Origin: DASUZD01 sp036377055
Lineage (GTDB): Bacteria; Actinomycetota; Thermoleophilia; Gaiellales; Gaiellaceae
Direction of reading: 5' to 3'
Assembly (NCBI GenBank): GCA_036377055.1
Contig: DASUZD010000325.1
Coordinates: forward strand, 1 to 5,951
DNA: 5,951 nt
In this document: in pieces, positions 1 to 5,719 of the stretch
Layout: the number at the start of each line of letters is the position of its first letter
How positions within the stretch are numbered: the stretch's first letter is position 1
Program-made: the position numbers and the translations under genes
Notes under the pieces: generated by a model
Databases searched by the model: none
Seen by the model: the letters and a program-made list of their open reading frames with translations, nothing else
What the model was told of the DNA's origin: nothing

Positions 1-740
1 TTCGAGATCGCGACCGCCCATTGCGGCGGCGCACCCGGCTTGAGGCCGTTGCGCATGATCCTCTCGAAGGTCTCGGGCGCGACGAAGACGTTCAGCGACT
101 GGGGTTCCTCGTCCAGCCAGAACCCGGCGACGCCGCGGCGCAGGAGCACGCTCGCGACGACGAGGTGCGTCGCGGCGCCGTACGCGTAGACGTCGATGAC
201 GCCGCCCGGGCCGACGTCGAGCTCGTCCGCCAGGTCCCGCGTGATGGCGATCTCGTCGCCGGAGGGCGTCGGACCGCTGATGCCGGTCGCGTGCGGATCG
301 CCGCCGAAGCCGCGAGCCGCGGCGAAGTCGACCATGACCACCTGCGAGTGCGGCGCCGTGCGCAGCGTCCCTGACGAGGACGAGACGGCTGCGGCGTCGA
401 GGCGCGCGAGCGGCAGCACGCCGTCGATCTGGCCGCTCCGGGCAGGGCCGAGACGGCTGATCAGGTCGGTCCACTGGCTGCGTCCGTCGGCGACGACGAG
501 CTCGTCGATCGGGCCGAGGTGCGCCCGCGCGAGCTGGCGGATCGAGGAGTCCATCGTGTCGCCGACGACGAACGAGCCGGTGATGATGGCCGCTCCGAGG
601 AGCGAGCCGAGAACGACGAGCAGGCCTTCCTTCGGGCGGCGCGTCGCGTTGCGGAGCGCGAGCCGGCGCAGGACGCGCCTGCGGGTGAGAACCCAGGCGA
701 ACGGGACGGTGACGAGGATCGAGAGTGCGAGCGCGAGCAT
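1..740 (-). CDS. FtsX/MacB-like ABC transporter permease, partial (3' end outside window)
   Basis: This gene was read by direct translation of the minus strand from the ATG at 740. The frame stays open for 246 codons to the window edge, so the C-terminus is missing. It is probably the membrane subunit paired with the ATPase just upstream, in a LolCDE/MacB-type transporter that does mechanical work on envelope substrates rather than classic import. A hydrophobic segment spans residues 1-18, followed by a basic stretch at 19-37 (RRRVLRRLALRNATRRPK). A second membrane helix lies at 38-60, then a long extracytoplasmic region (about 61-246) ending near LNVFVAPETFERI, as in MacB-type periplasmic core domains. 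The remaining helices would lie off the left edge. It starts 15 bp after the ATPase stop, with a GGGGAG ribosome site about 9 bases before the ATG. The helix before the usual first FtsX helix is an extra. The substrate cannot be inferred. Confidence 0.85.
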   Translation of the reverse strand, partial: MLALALSILVTVPFAWVLTRRRVLRRLALRNATRRPKEGLLVVLGSLLGAAIITGSFVVGDTMDSSIRQLARAHLGPIDELVVADGRSQWTDLISRLGPARSGQIDGVLPLARLDAAAVSSSSGTLRTAPHSQVVMVDFAAARGFGGDPHATGISGPTPSGDEIAITRDLADELDVGPGGVIDVYAYGAATHLVVASVLLRRGVAGFWLDEEPQSLNVFVAPETFERIMRNGLKPGAPPQWAVAIS

Positions 741-755
741 GGCAATCCGCTCCCC

Positions 756-1481
756 TCAGCCCGCCGTCACGAGCTCGGGCTCGACCGTCGTCCCGAGCCT
801 TTCGTCGCCGACGAGGCGGCCGTCGCGGACGGTCAGCAGCCGGTCCGCGTATGAGGCGACGGTCCGGTCGTGCGTGACGAGGACGATCGAGAGGCCTTCC
901 GCGTGGAGCTCGGCGAGCAGCTCCATCACGGCGTGCGCCATCTCGGAGTCGAGGTTGCCGGTCGGCTCGTCGGCCCACACGAGGCTCGGCGTCCCCGCGA
1001 GCGCGCGCGCCACCGCGACGCGCTGCTGCTCGCCGCCCGAAAGCTCCGTCGGTCGCCGGTCGAGGCGGTGCCCGAGGCCGACGCGCCGGAGCGTCTCCTG
1101 GGCGCGACGCCTCGCGTCTCGCTCGGCCACGCCGACGAGCAGCAGGGGAAGCTCGACGTTCTCCGTCGCGGTGAAGACGGGGATCAGGTTGAACGCCTGG
1201 AAGATGAAGCCCATCTCGGCGGCTCGGTGCCGCGTTCGCTCGGCATCGGAGAGCTCGTGGATCGACTTCCCGTCGACGACCACCCGGCCGCGGTCGATCT
1301 CGTCCAGGCCGGAGAGGCAGTTCAAGAGCGTCGTCTTGCCCGAGCCCGACGGGCCCATGACGGCCACGAACTGCCCGCGCGGGACCTCGAGATCCAGACC
1401 ATGTAGCGCCACGACGTCGTCGGCGCCCGAGCGGTAGACCTTGCGGACGTCCTCGGCGACGAGGATCGAGTTCTCGTCCAT
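756..1481 (-). CDS. ABC transporter ATP-binding protein, LolD/MacB type (from internal ATG)
   Basis: This 241-residue protein has the usual length of a stand-alone LolD/MacB-type ATPase and should power the FtsX-like permease encoded next. The visible motifs, in order, are Walker A GPSGSGKTT (43-51), Q-loop Gln95 in FIFQAFNL, signature LSGGEQQ (147-153), Walker B LVWADEP (167-173) with catalytic Glu172, D-loop near NLD (176-178), and switch His204 in VTHD. The phrase LLNCLSGLD after Walker A is typical of the MacB/LolD/FtsE branch. I prefer the ATG at 1481 as a real start because a perfect AGGAGGT lies 5 bases upstream, the same arrangement as at two other genes of this operon. The first recognisable ABC strand (ILVAEDVRKVY) begins within ten residues of it. 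The frame also reads through from the ZIP gene, so a longer fusion product cannot be excluded. All catalytic residues are intact. Confidence 0.85.
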   Translation of the reverse strand: MDENSILVAEDVRKVYRSGADDVVALHGLDLEVPRGQFVAVMGPSGSGKTTLLNCLSGLDEIDRGRVVVDGKSIHELSDAERTRHRAAEMGFIFQAFNLIPVFTATENVELPLLLVGVAERDARRRAQETLRRVGLGHRLDRRPTELSGGEQQRVAVARALAGTPSLVWADEPTGNLDSEMAHAVMELLAELHAEGLSIVLVTHDRTVASYADRLLTVRDGRLVGDERLGTTVEPELVTAG

Positions 1482-2234
1482 CACGCACCTCCTGGTCGGC
1501 TCGCTCTCCCAGCTCTCCGCCGAGGGCGCGCGAGTTAGATCCGGGGACGCGACGATTTGCGCTGCGGGTTTTCCGTAGCGTGCGCCGAGCGCTTCGGGCA
1601 GGAGCTCGCGGACGACCATCCACACCATCGCGCCGGCGGCGAACGCGAGCCCGAGCGGCAGGACGCCGCGCACCTCCTCGACGAACAGGTAGGCCGGAAC
1701 GGCCACGAGCGGCTGGGGCAGGCTCGAGAAGACGCTCCACCACGCGGCCGACGCGACGCGTGCCCCGCGCGGCACGAGCATGAGGCTGATCGCGAGGCCT
1801 TCCGGGATGTTGTGGACGGCGATCGCGAGCGTCATCGCGATCCCGAGGCGCTCGCCGCCTCCGAACGACGAGCCGACGCCGATGCCCTCGGCGAACGAGT
1901 GCGCCGTCATCACGGCCACGATCAGCACCCCGCTGCGCGCGGCGGCGCCGTGGAGCTGCGCGATCCCGACCTCCTTCCAGCTGCGTGTCGCGCGACGCGC
2001 GGCCGTGACGAAGACGACGCCCGCGGCGAAGCCGGCGGCCGTCCGCGCTCCGCTTCGGCCGGACGCCTCCACCAGGAGGCTCGCGCTCGCGGCGAGCATC
2101 ACCGCTGCGGCGATCGCGTTCGCGCGGGCGAGCGAGCGCGCGCCGACCGACCTCGAGAACAGGAACGGCACCGCGCCGAGACCCGTCGCGAGCGCGGTGG
2201 CGAGGGCGGCGAGGAAGACGCCCGCCGCCGCCAC
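756..2234 (-). CDS. ZIP/ZupT-like divalent metal permease, in one open frame with the downstream ABC ATPase
   Basis: A single 492-codon frame starts at a GTG at 2234. Residues 1-251 form a ZIP-family metal transporter, which would move Zn2+, Fe2+ or Mn2+ into the cytoplasm. Hydrophobic segments lie near residues 3-26, 38-57, 64-80, 102-125, 129-153, 160-185 and 190-215. The fourth carries HSFAEG (H112, E116) and the fifth HNIPEG (H141, N142, E145), matching the paired metal-site motifs of ZupT. The fourth-helix motif differs from the usual HNxPEG by Ser for Asn and Ala for Pro. After LLPEAL (211-216) the family's eighth helix is absent and a hydrophilic stretch of about 36 residues follows. 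No stop separates this from residue 252, the Met of the ABC ATPase. The GTG lies 4 bp after the upstream gene with only a weak GGG-type site, so translational coupling is likely. Either this is a true ZIP-ABC fusion, or the ATPase is made mainly from its own start and the permease is truncated or frameshifted. Confidence 0.75.
   Translation of the reverse strand: MAAAGVFLAALATALATGLGAVPFLFSRSVGARSLARANAIAAAVMLAASASLLVEASGRSGARTAAGFAAGVVFVTAARRATRSWKEVGIAQLHGAAARSGVLIVAVMTAHSFAEGIGVGSSFGGGERLGIAMTLAIAVHNIPEGLAISLMLVPRGARVASAAWWSVFSSLPQPLVAVPAYLFVEEVRGVLPLGLAFAAGAMVWMVVRELLPEALGARYGKPAAQIVASPDLTRAPSAESWESEPTRRCVMDENSILVAEDVRKVYRSGADDVVALHGLDLEVPRGQFVAVMGPSGSGKTTLLNCLSGLDEIDRGRVVVDGKSIHELSDAERTRHRAAEMGFIFQAFNLIPVFTATENVELPLLLVGVAERDARRRAQETLRRVGLGHRLDRRPTELSGGEQQRVAVARALAGTPSLVWADEPTGNLDSEMAHAVMELLAELHAEGLSIVLVTHDRTVASYADRLLTVRDGRLVGDERLGTTVEPELVTAG
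1487..1493 (-). promoter_or_regulatory. Ribosome binding site deciding the ATPase start
   Basis: The minus strand reads AGGAGGT, then five bases (GCGTG), then ATG at 1481. The GGAGGT-N5-ATG layout is identical at the trehalose synthase (4076-4081) and the small membrane protein (2601-2606). It is the strongest reason to think the ATPase is initiated independently, despite the absence of a stop codon after the ZIP gene. Confidence 0.75.
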
Positions 2235-2238
2235 CGCC

Positions 2239-2595
2239 CTACACCGTCTTCGGCTGATGCGGCTCGCCCGCGATGTGCCGCACGGTCGAGACGCCCCAGA
2301 GGACGACGATGTCGGTGACGAGCAGCGACAGCGCCGTCAGCGACCCGGTCGCGATCGCAACGACGGCGAGCACGAGCGCGAGCGCGCCGAGCGCGGCGCA
2401 CAGCTTCGCCGCGAAGCTCCGGTCGGGTGAGCCCTGGCCGCACGTGAGCGCCCCGAGCACGAAGATCACGCCGGCCGCCCAGCGACGGCTGTCGCCGACG
2501 AGCCACACGTTCCAGCCCTCGTGGGTCGCCGCGAAGACCAGCACGGCGAGCGCGGTGAGCGCGGTCGCCGCCGCGTCCTTTCGCGTGAGCGTCAT
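2239..2595 (-). CDS. Small four-helix membrane protein of unknown function
   Basis: I do not recognise a named family for this 118-residue protein. It is almost entirely hydrophobic, with four likely membrane helices near residues 8-24, 39-54, 61-83 and 87-104. A short polar loop (HEGWNVWLVGDSRRW, 25-39) lies between helices 1 and 2, and a polar tail HIAGEPHQPKTV closes the protein. No signal peptide cleavage motif or catalytic signature is visible. The two cysteines (52 and 66) flank the second loop. The start is well set: GGAGGT lies 5 bases before the ATG at 2595. It sits 17 bp after the trehalose synthase stop and 4 bp before the ZIP start, so it is inside the operon. The size and four-helix plan recall SPW-type or DoxX-like small membrane proteins, but the SPW motif is absent. 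A role as an accessory membrane subunit or stress-induced membrane protein is only a guess. Confidence 0.75.
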   Translation of the reverse strand: MTLTRKDAAATALTALAVLVFAATHEGWNVWLVGDSRRWAAGVIFVLGALTCGQGSPDRSFAAKLCAALGALALVLAVVAIATGSLTALSLLVTDIVVLWGVSTVRHIAGEPHQPKTV

Positions 2596-2612
2596 CTCAC
2601 ACCTCCCTTCTT

Positions 2613-4070
2613 TCAGGGTTCGGTCGAAGCCGCGACGCCGCCCGTCAGGAAGCGGCGTCGACAGTCGTCCGAGCAGAACTCGTACCGGATGCCGTGCTCC
2701 TCGACCGCCGGCCGCTGCTGGTCGGGGTCGAGGACGAGCCCGCAGACCGGGTCGTGCCGCACCTCCGCCGGGCCGTTGCCGGCGACCTCGTTCAGCAGCA
2801 CGAGCTCGTTGAGGAGGAGCCGGGGCAGGAGGAAGTGCTCGTAGACGCGCTCGCGGCCGCGGCGGCCGAGCTCCTCAGCGCGCTCGCGGTCGCGCACGAG
2901 CGCGACGATCGCCGCGGCAGCCTCCTCGATCGAGTCGACGAGGACGCCGCCGGCGCCGTCCGCCATCTGAAGCGGGATCCCGCCGGCCCTTCCTGCGACG
3001 ACGGGCGTGCCCTTCCACAGCGACTCGGAGATGACGAGCCCGAACCCTTCTCGGATCGACTTCTGGACGACGACCGAGGAGAGGCGCTGGAATGCGTTCA
3101 CCTCGATGTTCCCGACGTCGGTCAGGTTCGTGAAGAGCTTGATCGCGTCGTCGCCCGCGCCCTCGCGCTGGAGCTGGCGGTAGAGGTCCCACCCTTCGGG
3201 GTCGTCGAGGGCCATCGAGCCGACGAGCGCGAGCTGGAGGTCGGGGATCTCCGTGCGCGCGAGCCTGTACGCCTCGATCACGCCGAGCGGGTCCTTCCAC
3301 GGGTCGAACCGCGAGACCTGGGTGACGAGCGGCACGCCGAGCCGGACGCCGATCCAGTCGAGCACCTGTCGCGCGGTGACGCCCGTCAGCGGGAGGTTCT
3401 TCGGGCTCAGCGGATCGATGGCAGGCGGCGCGATCGCCACTCGTTCGATCGGCAGGTCGGGCGGGACGAACTCGCGGAGCGTGAAGACCGCGGCGTCGTA
3501 GTCGCAGAGGAACCCGCGCAGGAACTCCCAGGTCTCGGGGTTCGGACGGCTCGTCTCGATGTGGCAGCGCCAGACCCAGCGCGCGTTGCCCTTGCCGCGA
3601 AGCGGGAGCATCGCAGCCGGCTGCGGGTCGTGGACGACGACGAAGTCGTAGCCGTCCTCGAGCAGCTCGGCATTCCGCGCGGACGTCTTCAGATACGCCT
3701 GGCGCTCGTGGTCCGTCAAGGTGCGCCCGTCACCTTGGAGACCGTTGTGGATCGCCTTCGTCACGCGGAAGAACGGCTCGTCGCCGCTGATCACGTGCCA
3801 CTCGACCTCCAGGCCGAGGTTCGCGAGCAGCGGCACGGTCGACCGGAGGAGTTCGGACACGCCGCCCCCGTACGGCGTCGCGTTCAGGTGGAGGATGCGC
3901 GCACCGCGCAGCTTCTTGGCCTCGCGCTCGAGCGCCTCGAGGACGTGGATCGGCGCGACGTTCAAGTACGACGCGAGCGAGCGCTCGCCGACGTCGACCG
4001 CCTGGAGCCTCGTCGTCGCAGCGCGCGGCGCCTCTGCGTGCTCGCTTCGGGTTGTTTGGGCGACGGCCAT
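2613..4070 (-). CDS. treT: TreT-type trehalose synthase (GT4 glycosyltransferase) with C-terminal YHS metal-binding domain
   Basis: Residues 1 to about 428 form a GT-B glycosyltransferase of the GT4 family that closely resembles trehalose glycosyltransferring synthase. That enzyme makes trehalose from an NDP-glucose and free glucose in one cytoplasmic step. Diagnostic stretches are LNATPYGGGVSELL (62-75, donor-side glycine loop), FFRVTKAIHNGLQG (100-113), HDPQPA (147-152), RCHIETSRPN (168-177), VSRFDPWKDPLGVIEAY (252-268) and REGFGLVISESLWKGTPVVA (340-359). The last contains the EX7E pair Glu341/Glu349 expected of GT4 retaining enzymes. After a short linker, residues 439-475 form a YHS/TRASH-like module: DPVCG (439-443), then FCSDDCRRRF (465-474), giving Cys443, Cys466 and Cys470. 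Such modules bind metals in CopA-type ATPases and related proteins. The fusion is in one clean frame with no internal stop. The ATG at 4070 has GGAGGT 5 bases upstream and is the first gene of the operon. The enzyme class is firm. Trehalose phosphorylase-like activity or a different acceptor remains possible. Confidence 0.85.
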   Translation of the reverse strand: MAVAQTTRSEHAEAPRAATTRLQAVDVGERSLASYLNVAPIHVLEALEREAKKLRGARILHLNATPYGGGVSELLRSTVPLLANLGLEVEWHVISGDEPFFRVTKAIHNGLQGDGRTLTDHERQAYLKTSARNAELLEDGYDFVVVHDPQPAAMLPLRGKGNARWVWRCHIETSRPNPETWEFLRGFLCDYDAAVFTLREFVPPDLPIERVAIAPPAIDPLSPKNLPLTGVTARQVLDWIGVRLGVPLVTQVSRFDPWKDPLGVIEAYRLARTEIPDLQLALVGSMALDDPEGWDLYRQLQREGAGDDAIKLFTNLTDVGNIEVNAFQRLSSVVVQKSIREGFGLVISESLWKGTPVVAGRAGGIPLQMADGAGGVLVDSIEEAAAAIVALVRDRERAEELGRRGRERVYEHFLLPRLLLNELVLLNEVAGNGPAEVRHDPVCGLVLDPDQQRPAVEEHGIRYEFCSDDCRRRFLTGGVAASTEP

Positions 4071-4075
4071 CGCTC

Positions 4076-4081
4076 ACCTCC
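4076..4081 (-). promoter_or_regulatory. Ribosome binding site of the trehalose synthase gene
   Basis: The minus strand reads GGAGGT followed by GAGCG and the ATG at 4070. Its strength and spacing match the sites of the small membrane protein and the ABC ATPase, which supports this ATG as the start. Confidence 0.7.
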
Positions 4082-4100
4082 GGTTGCGTATGGCCAGTGT

Positions 4101-4135
4101 CACCCCACGCTCGGGTCGCTACCTCCGCGTGGGTG
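4101..4135. promoter_or_regulatory. Inverted repeat in the divergent intergenic region (possible operator or leader hairpin)
   Basis: CACCCCACGC (4101-4110) and GCGTGGGTG (4127-4135) pair as an inverted repeat with one bulged C and a 16-base centre. The core CCCACGC/GCGTGGG is perfect over 7 bp. It lies about 30-65 bp before the trehalose synthase ATG and 75-110 bp before the sigma factor ATG. It could be the binding site of a dimeric regulator shared by both clusters, or a hairpin in the trehalose synthase leader. GC-rich DNA makes such repeats fairly common by chance. Confidence 0.35.
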
Positions 4136-4154
4136 CGGATTCGCGGTGCGGATT
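4133..4154. repeat. Short tandem direct repeat GTGCGGATT, 13-bp period
   Basis: GTGCGGATT occurs at 4133-4141 and again at 4146-4154, spaced by 4 bases. It partly overlaps the right arm of the neighbouring inverted repeat. A direct repeat in a divergent promoter region may be a regulator site. I could not place convincing -35 and -10 boxes for either direction in the 139-bp gap, so the promoter positions are unknown. Confidence 0.35.
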
Positions 4155-4198
4155 TCTCCCGATGGCGTCGAGCGGAGGCAACGCTACGTTCGGAGCAC

Positions 4199-4206
4199 AA
4201 GGAGGG
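4199..4206 (+). promoter_or_regulatory. Ribosome binding site of the sigma factor gene
   Basis: AAGGAGGG lies 3 bases before the ATG at 4210. This favours that start over the upstream in-frame ATG at 4162, which has no purine-rich site in front of it. Confidence 0.65.
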
Positions 4207-4209
4207 TCT

Positions 4210-5037
4210 ATGGGACGACCGCGGTATGTGCGCAGGAGGCCGCCCGCCGAGAGGCGGGAGCGCTGGAGGCGGCCGGCGGACCGCGCGCTCGAACGGCGGT
4301 TGCTGCGCGCCGCGAAAGGGGGCGACCGGCGCGCGCGCCAGCGCCTGGTCGAGCTGCACATGGGGCTCGTCCGGAACGTCGCGTCCCGCTACCGCGACCT
4401 GGGGCTTCCGCTCGACGACCTCGTCCAAGAGGGCGCGATCGGCCTCCTCGCCGCGATCGACCGCTTCGACCCCGATCGCGGCGCGTCGTTCAGCACCTAC
4501 GCACGCTGGTGCGTCCGCAGGGCCGTGACGCACGCGTTGACCGACCACGGACGGCTCGTGCGGCTCCCCAAGGGCGTCGTCGAGCGCCACCGCGCCGTCG
4601 CGCAGGCGAGCGCTCGCTTCCGTGCGGAGACGGGCCGTGAGCCGACGCGGGAGGAGCTCGCGGCCGCGACGGGCCTCCCCCTCCCCGTCGTCGCCGAGGC
4701 CGCTGCGGCGCGGGAGGGCATCGCGTCGCTCGACGAGCCGCTGTCGGAGAGCGGCCCCGCGCTGGAGTCCCTCGTCGAGGACCCGGCGGCGCCCCGGCCG
4801 GAGGTCGAGGCGCTCGCGCACGAGCGATCGGAGCTCGTCGCCGGCGCGGTGCAGAAGCTGCCGCCGCGACAGCGACGCGTGATCGAGGCCTACTTCGGGC
4901 TCGCGGGCGACGAGCGGTCGCTCGTCGAACTCGCCGAAGAGCTCGCGCTCTCGCCCCAGCGCGCGCGAGCGCTCGAGCAGGACGCGCTCCGCCGCCTCTG
5001 GACGGAGCTCGAGCCGCGGAGTCGCGATGGCCGCTGA
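4210..5037 (+). CDS. RNA polymerase sigma-70 family factor (regions 2, 3 and 4; SigB/group 3-like)
   Basis: This 275-residue sigma factor would direct RNA polymerase to a set of promoters. Region 2 spans about residues 46-117. LVELHMGLVRNVASRYRDLG is the core-binding helix, LDDLVQEGAIGLLAAIDRFD (68-87) is classic region 2.2-2.3, and FSTYARWCVRRAVTHALTDH (94-113) contains the -10 melting and recognition helix. Region 3 follows from RLVRLPKGV with the REPTREELAAATGL helix (143-156). Region 4 (about 206-265) has the LPPRQRRVIEAYFGL helix and the helix-turn-helix SLVELAEELALSPQRARALEQDALRRLW (237-264). There is no region 1.1, and the first 28 residues are strongly basic. Having region 3 places it among group 2-4 factors rather than ECF sigmas. 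No anti-sigma gene of known type follows. The next gene overlaps its stop by 11 bp, so co-translation is likely. It is transcribed away from the trehalose synthase operon. Confidence 0.9.
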   Translation: MGRPRYVRRRPPAERRERWRRPADRALERRLLRAAKGGDRRARQRLVELHMGLVRNVASRYRDLGLPLDDLVQEGAIGLLAAIDRFDPDRGASFSTYARWCVRRAVTHALTDHGRLVRLPKGVVERHRAVAQASARFRAETGREPTREELAAATGLPLPVVAEAAAAREGIASLDEPLSESGPALESLVEDPAAPRPEVEALAHERSELVAGAVQKLPPRQRRVIEAYFGLAGDERSLVELAEELALSPQRARALEQDALRRLWTELEPRSRDGR

Positions 5038-5719
5038 GCCGCAACCAGGCGTGAACCTCTACTGGCTGCCCTTGGGCGCCGGCGGTCACTCGGTGCGGCT
5101 GAACGGTCGTGTCTTCGAGGCTGTAGCGTCGCGGCTCGAGAAGCGACCGGCCTGCGACCTCTACCACTCCGCGCTCATCGTCAGCGTGCCCGAAGGCGAC
5201 TTCGTCATCGAGATGGCGCCCATCCGTGACGCTGACGGGGCGCGTCGAGGCGTCGCCGCCGAGGGCGCAGTCGGAAGCCGTTGGGCTCGACGGTGGCGCA
5301 TCTTCCGTTACGAGGTCCGCCGCTGGCGCGACGGCGCCATCCCGGACGTCGACGAGGCGGTCGACAGCCCGCAGCGGCTGACCGGCGACGTGCGGCTCGC
5401 GCGACGCGTGCTCGAGCTCGTGCCAACGGTTCCCACACCCGTCTGGGGGCGCGACGAGCTCGGGGCCGGCGAGATGTGGAACTGCAACTCGCTCGTCTCC
5501 TGGCTCATCGCACGCGGCGGCCTCGACCTCGCTGCCGTCCGTCTGCCCGCAGGCGGGCGCGCTCCGGGTTGGGACGCGGGTCTCGTGGTGGCGCGGCGCG
5601 GGTCCGGCCGCGCGAGCGCGAAGAAGTCGCACGCGACCGGAGTCGCGAGGACGAGCACGGCGTCGGCCGATGCGATTCCGGTCGAGATCGACGGCGCCGC
5701 CGTCGCCGGCGGCCGATGA
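5027..5719 (+). CDS. Uncharacterised 230-residue protein; possible permuted papain-like (NlpC/P60-type) fold
   Basis: I do not recognise a named family, though similar hypothetical proteins seem to exist in actinobacteria. The ATG at 5027 lies within the last codons of the sigma gene (11-bp overlap, ATGGCCGCTGA), which suggests translational coupling. No signal peptide or membrane helix is visible, so it is probably cytoplasmic. The core (residues 9 to about 190) starts with NLYWLPLGAGGHSVRLNGR. It contains YHSALIVSVPEGDFVIEMAP (46-65) with His47 and Glu62, and later EMWNCNSLVSWLIARGGL (149-166) with Cys153 at the start of a helix. A His-bearing strand before a helix-borne Cys is the order of permuted papain-like proteins such as YiiX or LRAT, so hydrolase or acyltransferase activity is conceivable but unproven. 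The last 40 residues (191-230) are Ala/Ser/Thr/Gly-rich and look disordered. A role in modulating the sigma factor is possible from position alone. Confidence 0.75.
   Translation: MAAEPQPGVNLYWLPLGAGGHSVRLNGRVFEAVASRLEKRPACDLYHSALIVSVPEGDFVIEMAPIRDADGARRGVAAEGAVGSRWARRWRIFRYEVRRWRDGAIPDVDEAVDSPQRLTGDVRLARRVLELVPTVPTPVWGRDELGAGEMWNCNSLVSWLIARGGLDLAAVRLPAGGRAPGWDAGLVVARRGSGRASAKKSHATGVARTSTASADAIPVEIDGAAVAGGR

Noticed and set aside
196..1437. Long plus-strand open frame over the ABC transporter genes
   Set aside because: It lies opposite the ATPase and permease, whose translated motifs are unmistakable. Its Arg/Ser/Pro-rich composition is typical of antisense frames in GC-rich DNA.
1566..1572. 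AAAACCC run as a programmed frameshift site
   Set aside because: It does resemble a slippery run, but no downstream stimulatory structure was established and neither product looks like a complete ZIP protein. An indel or decay is at least as likely.
2239..2595. Assignment of the small membrane protein to the SPW-repeat family
   Set aside because: The size and four-helix plan are similar, but the SPW motif is absent, so I left it unassigned.
2694..4640. 648-codon plus-strand open frame
   Set aside because: It is antisense to the trehalose synthase and runs out of frame into the sigma gene. The product is Arg/Asp/Glu-rich with no domain, so it is a shadow frame.
3730..4821. Minus-strand open frame opposite the sigma gene
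   Set aside because: It spans the intergenic region and part of two real genes, and has low-complexity Arg-rich composition with no ribosome site or motif.
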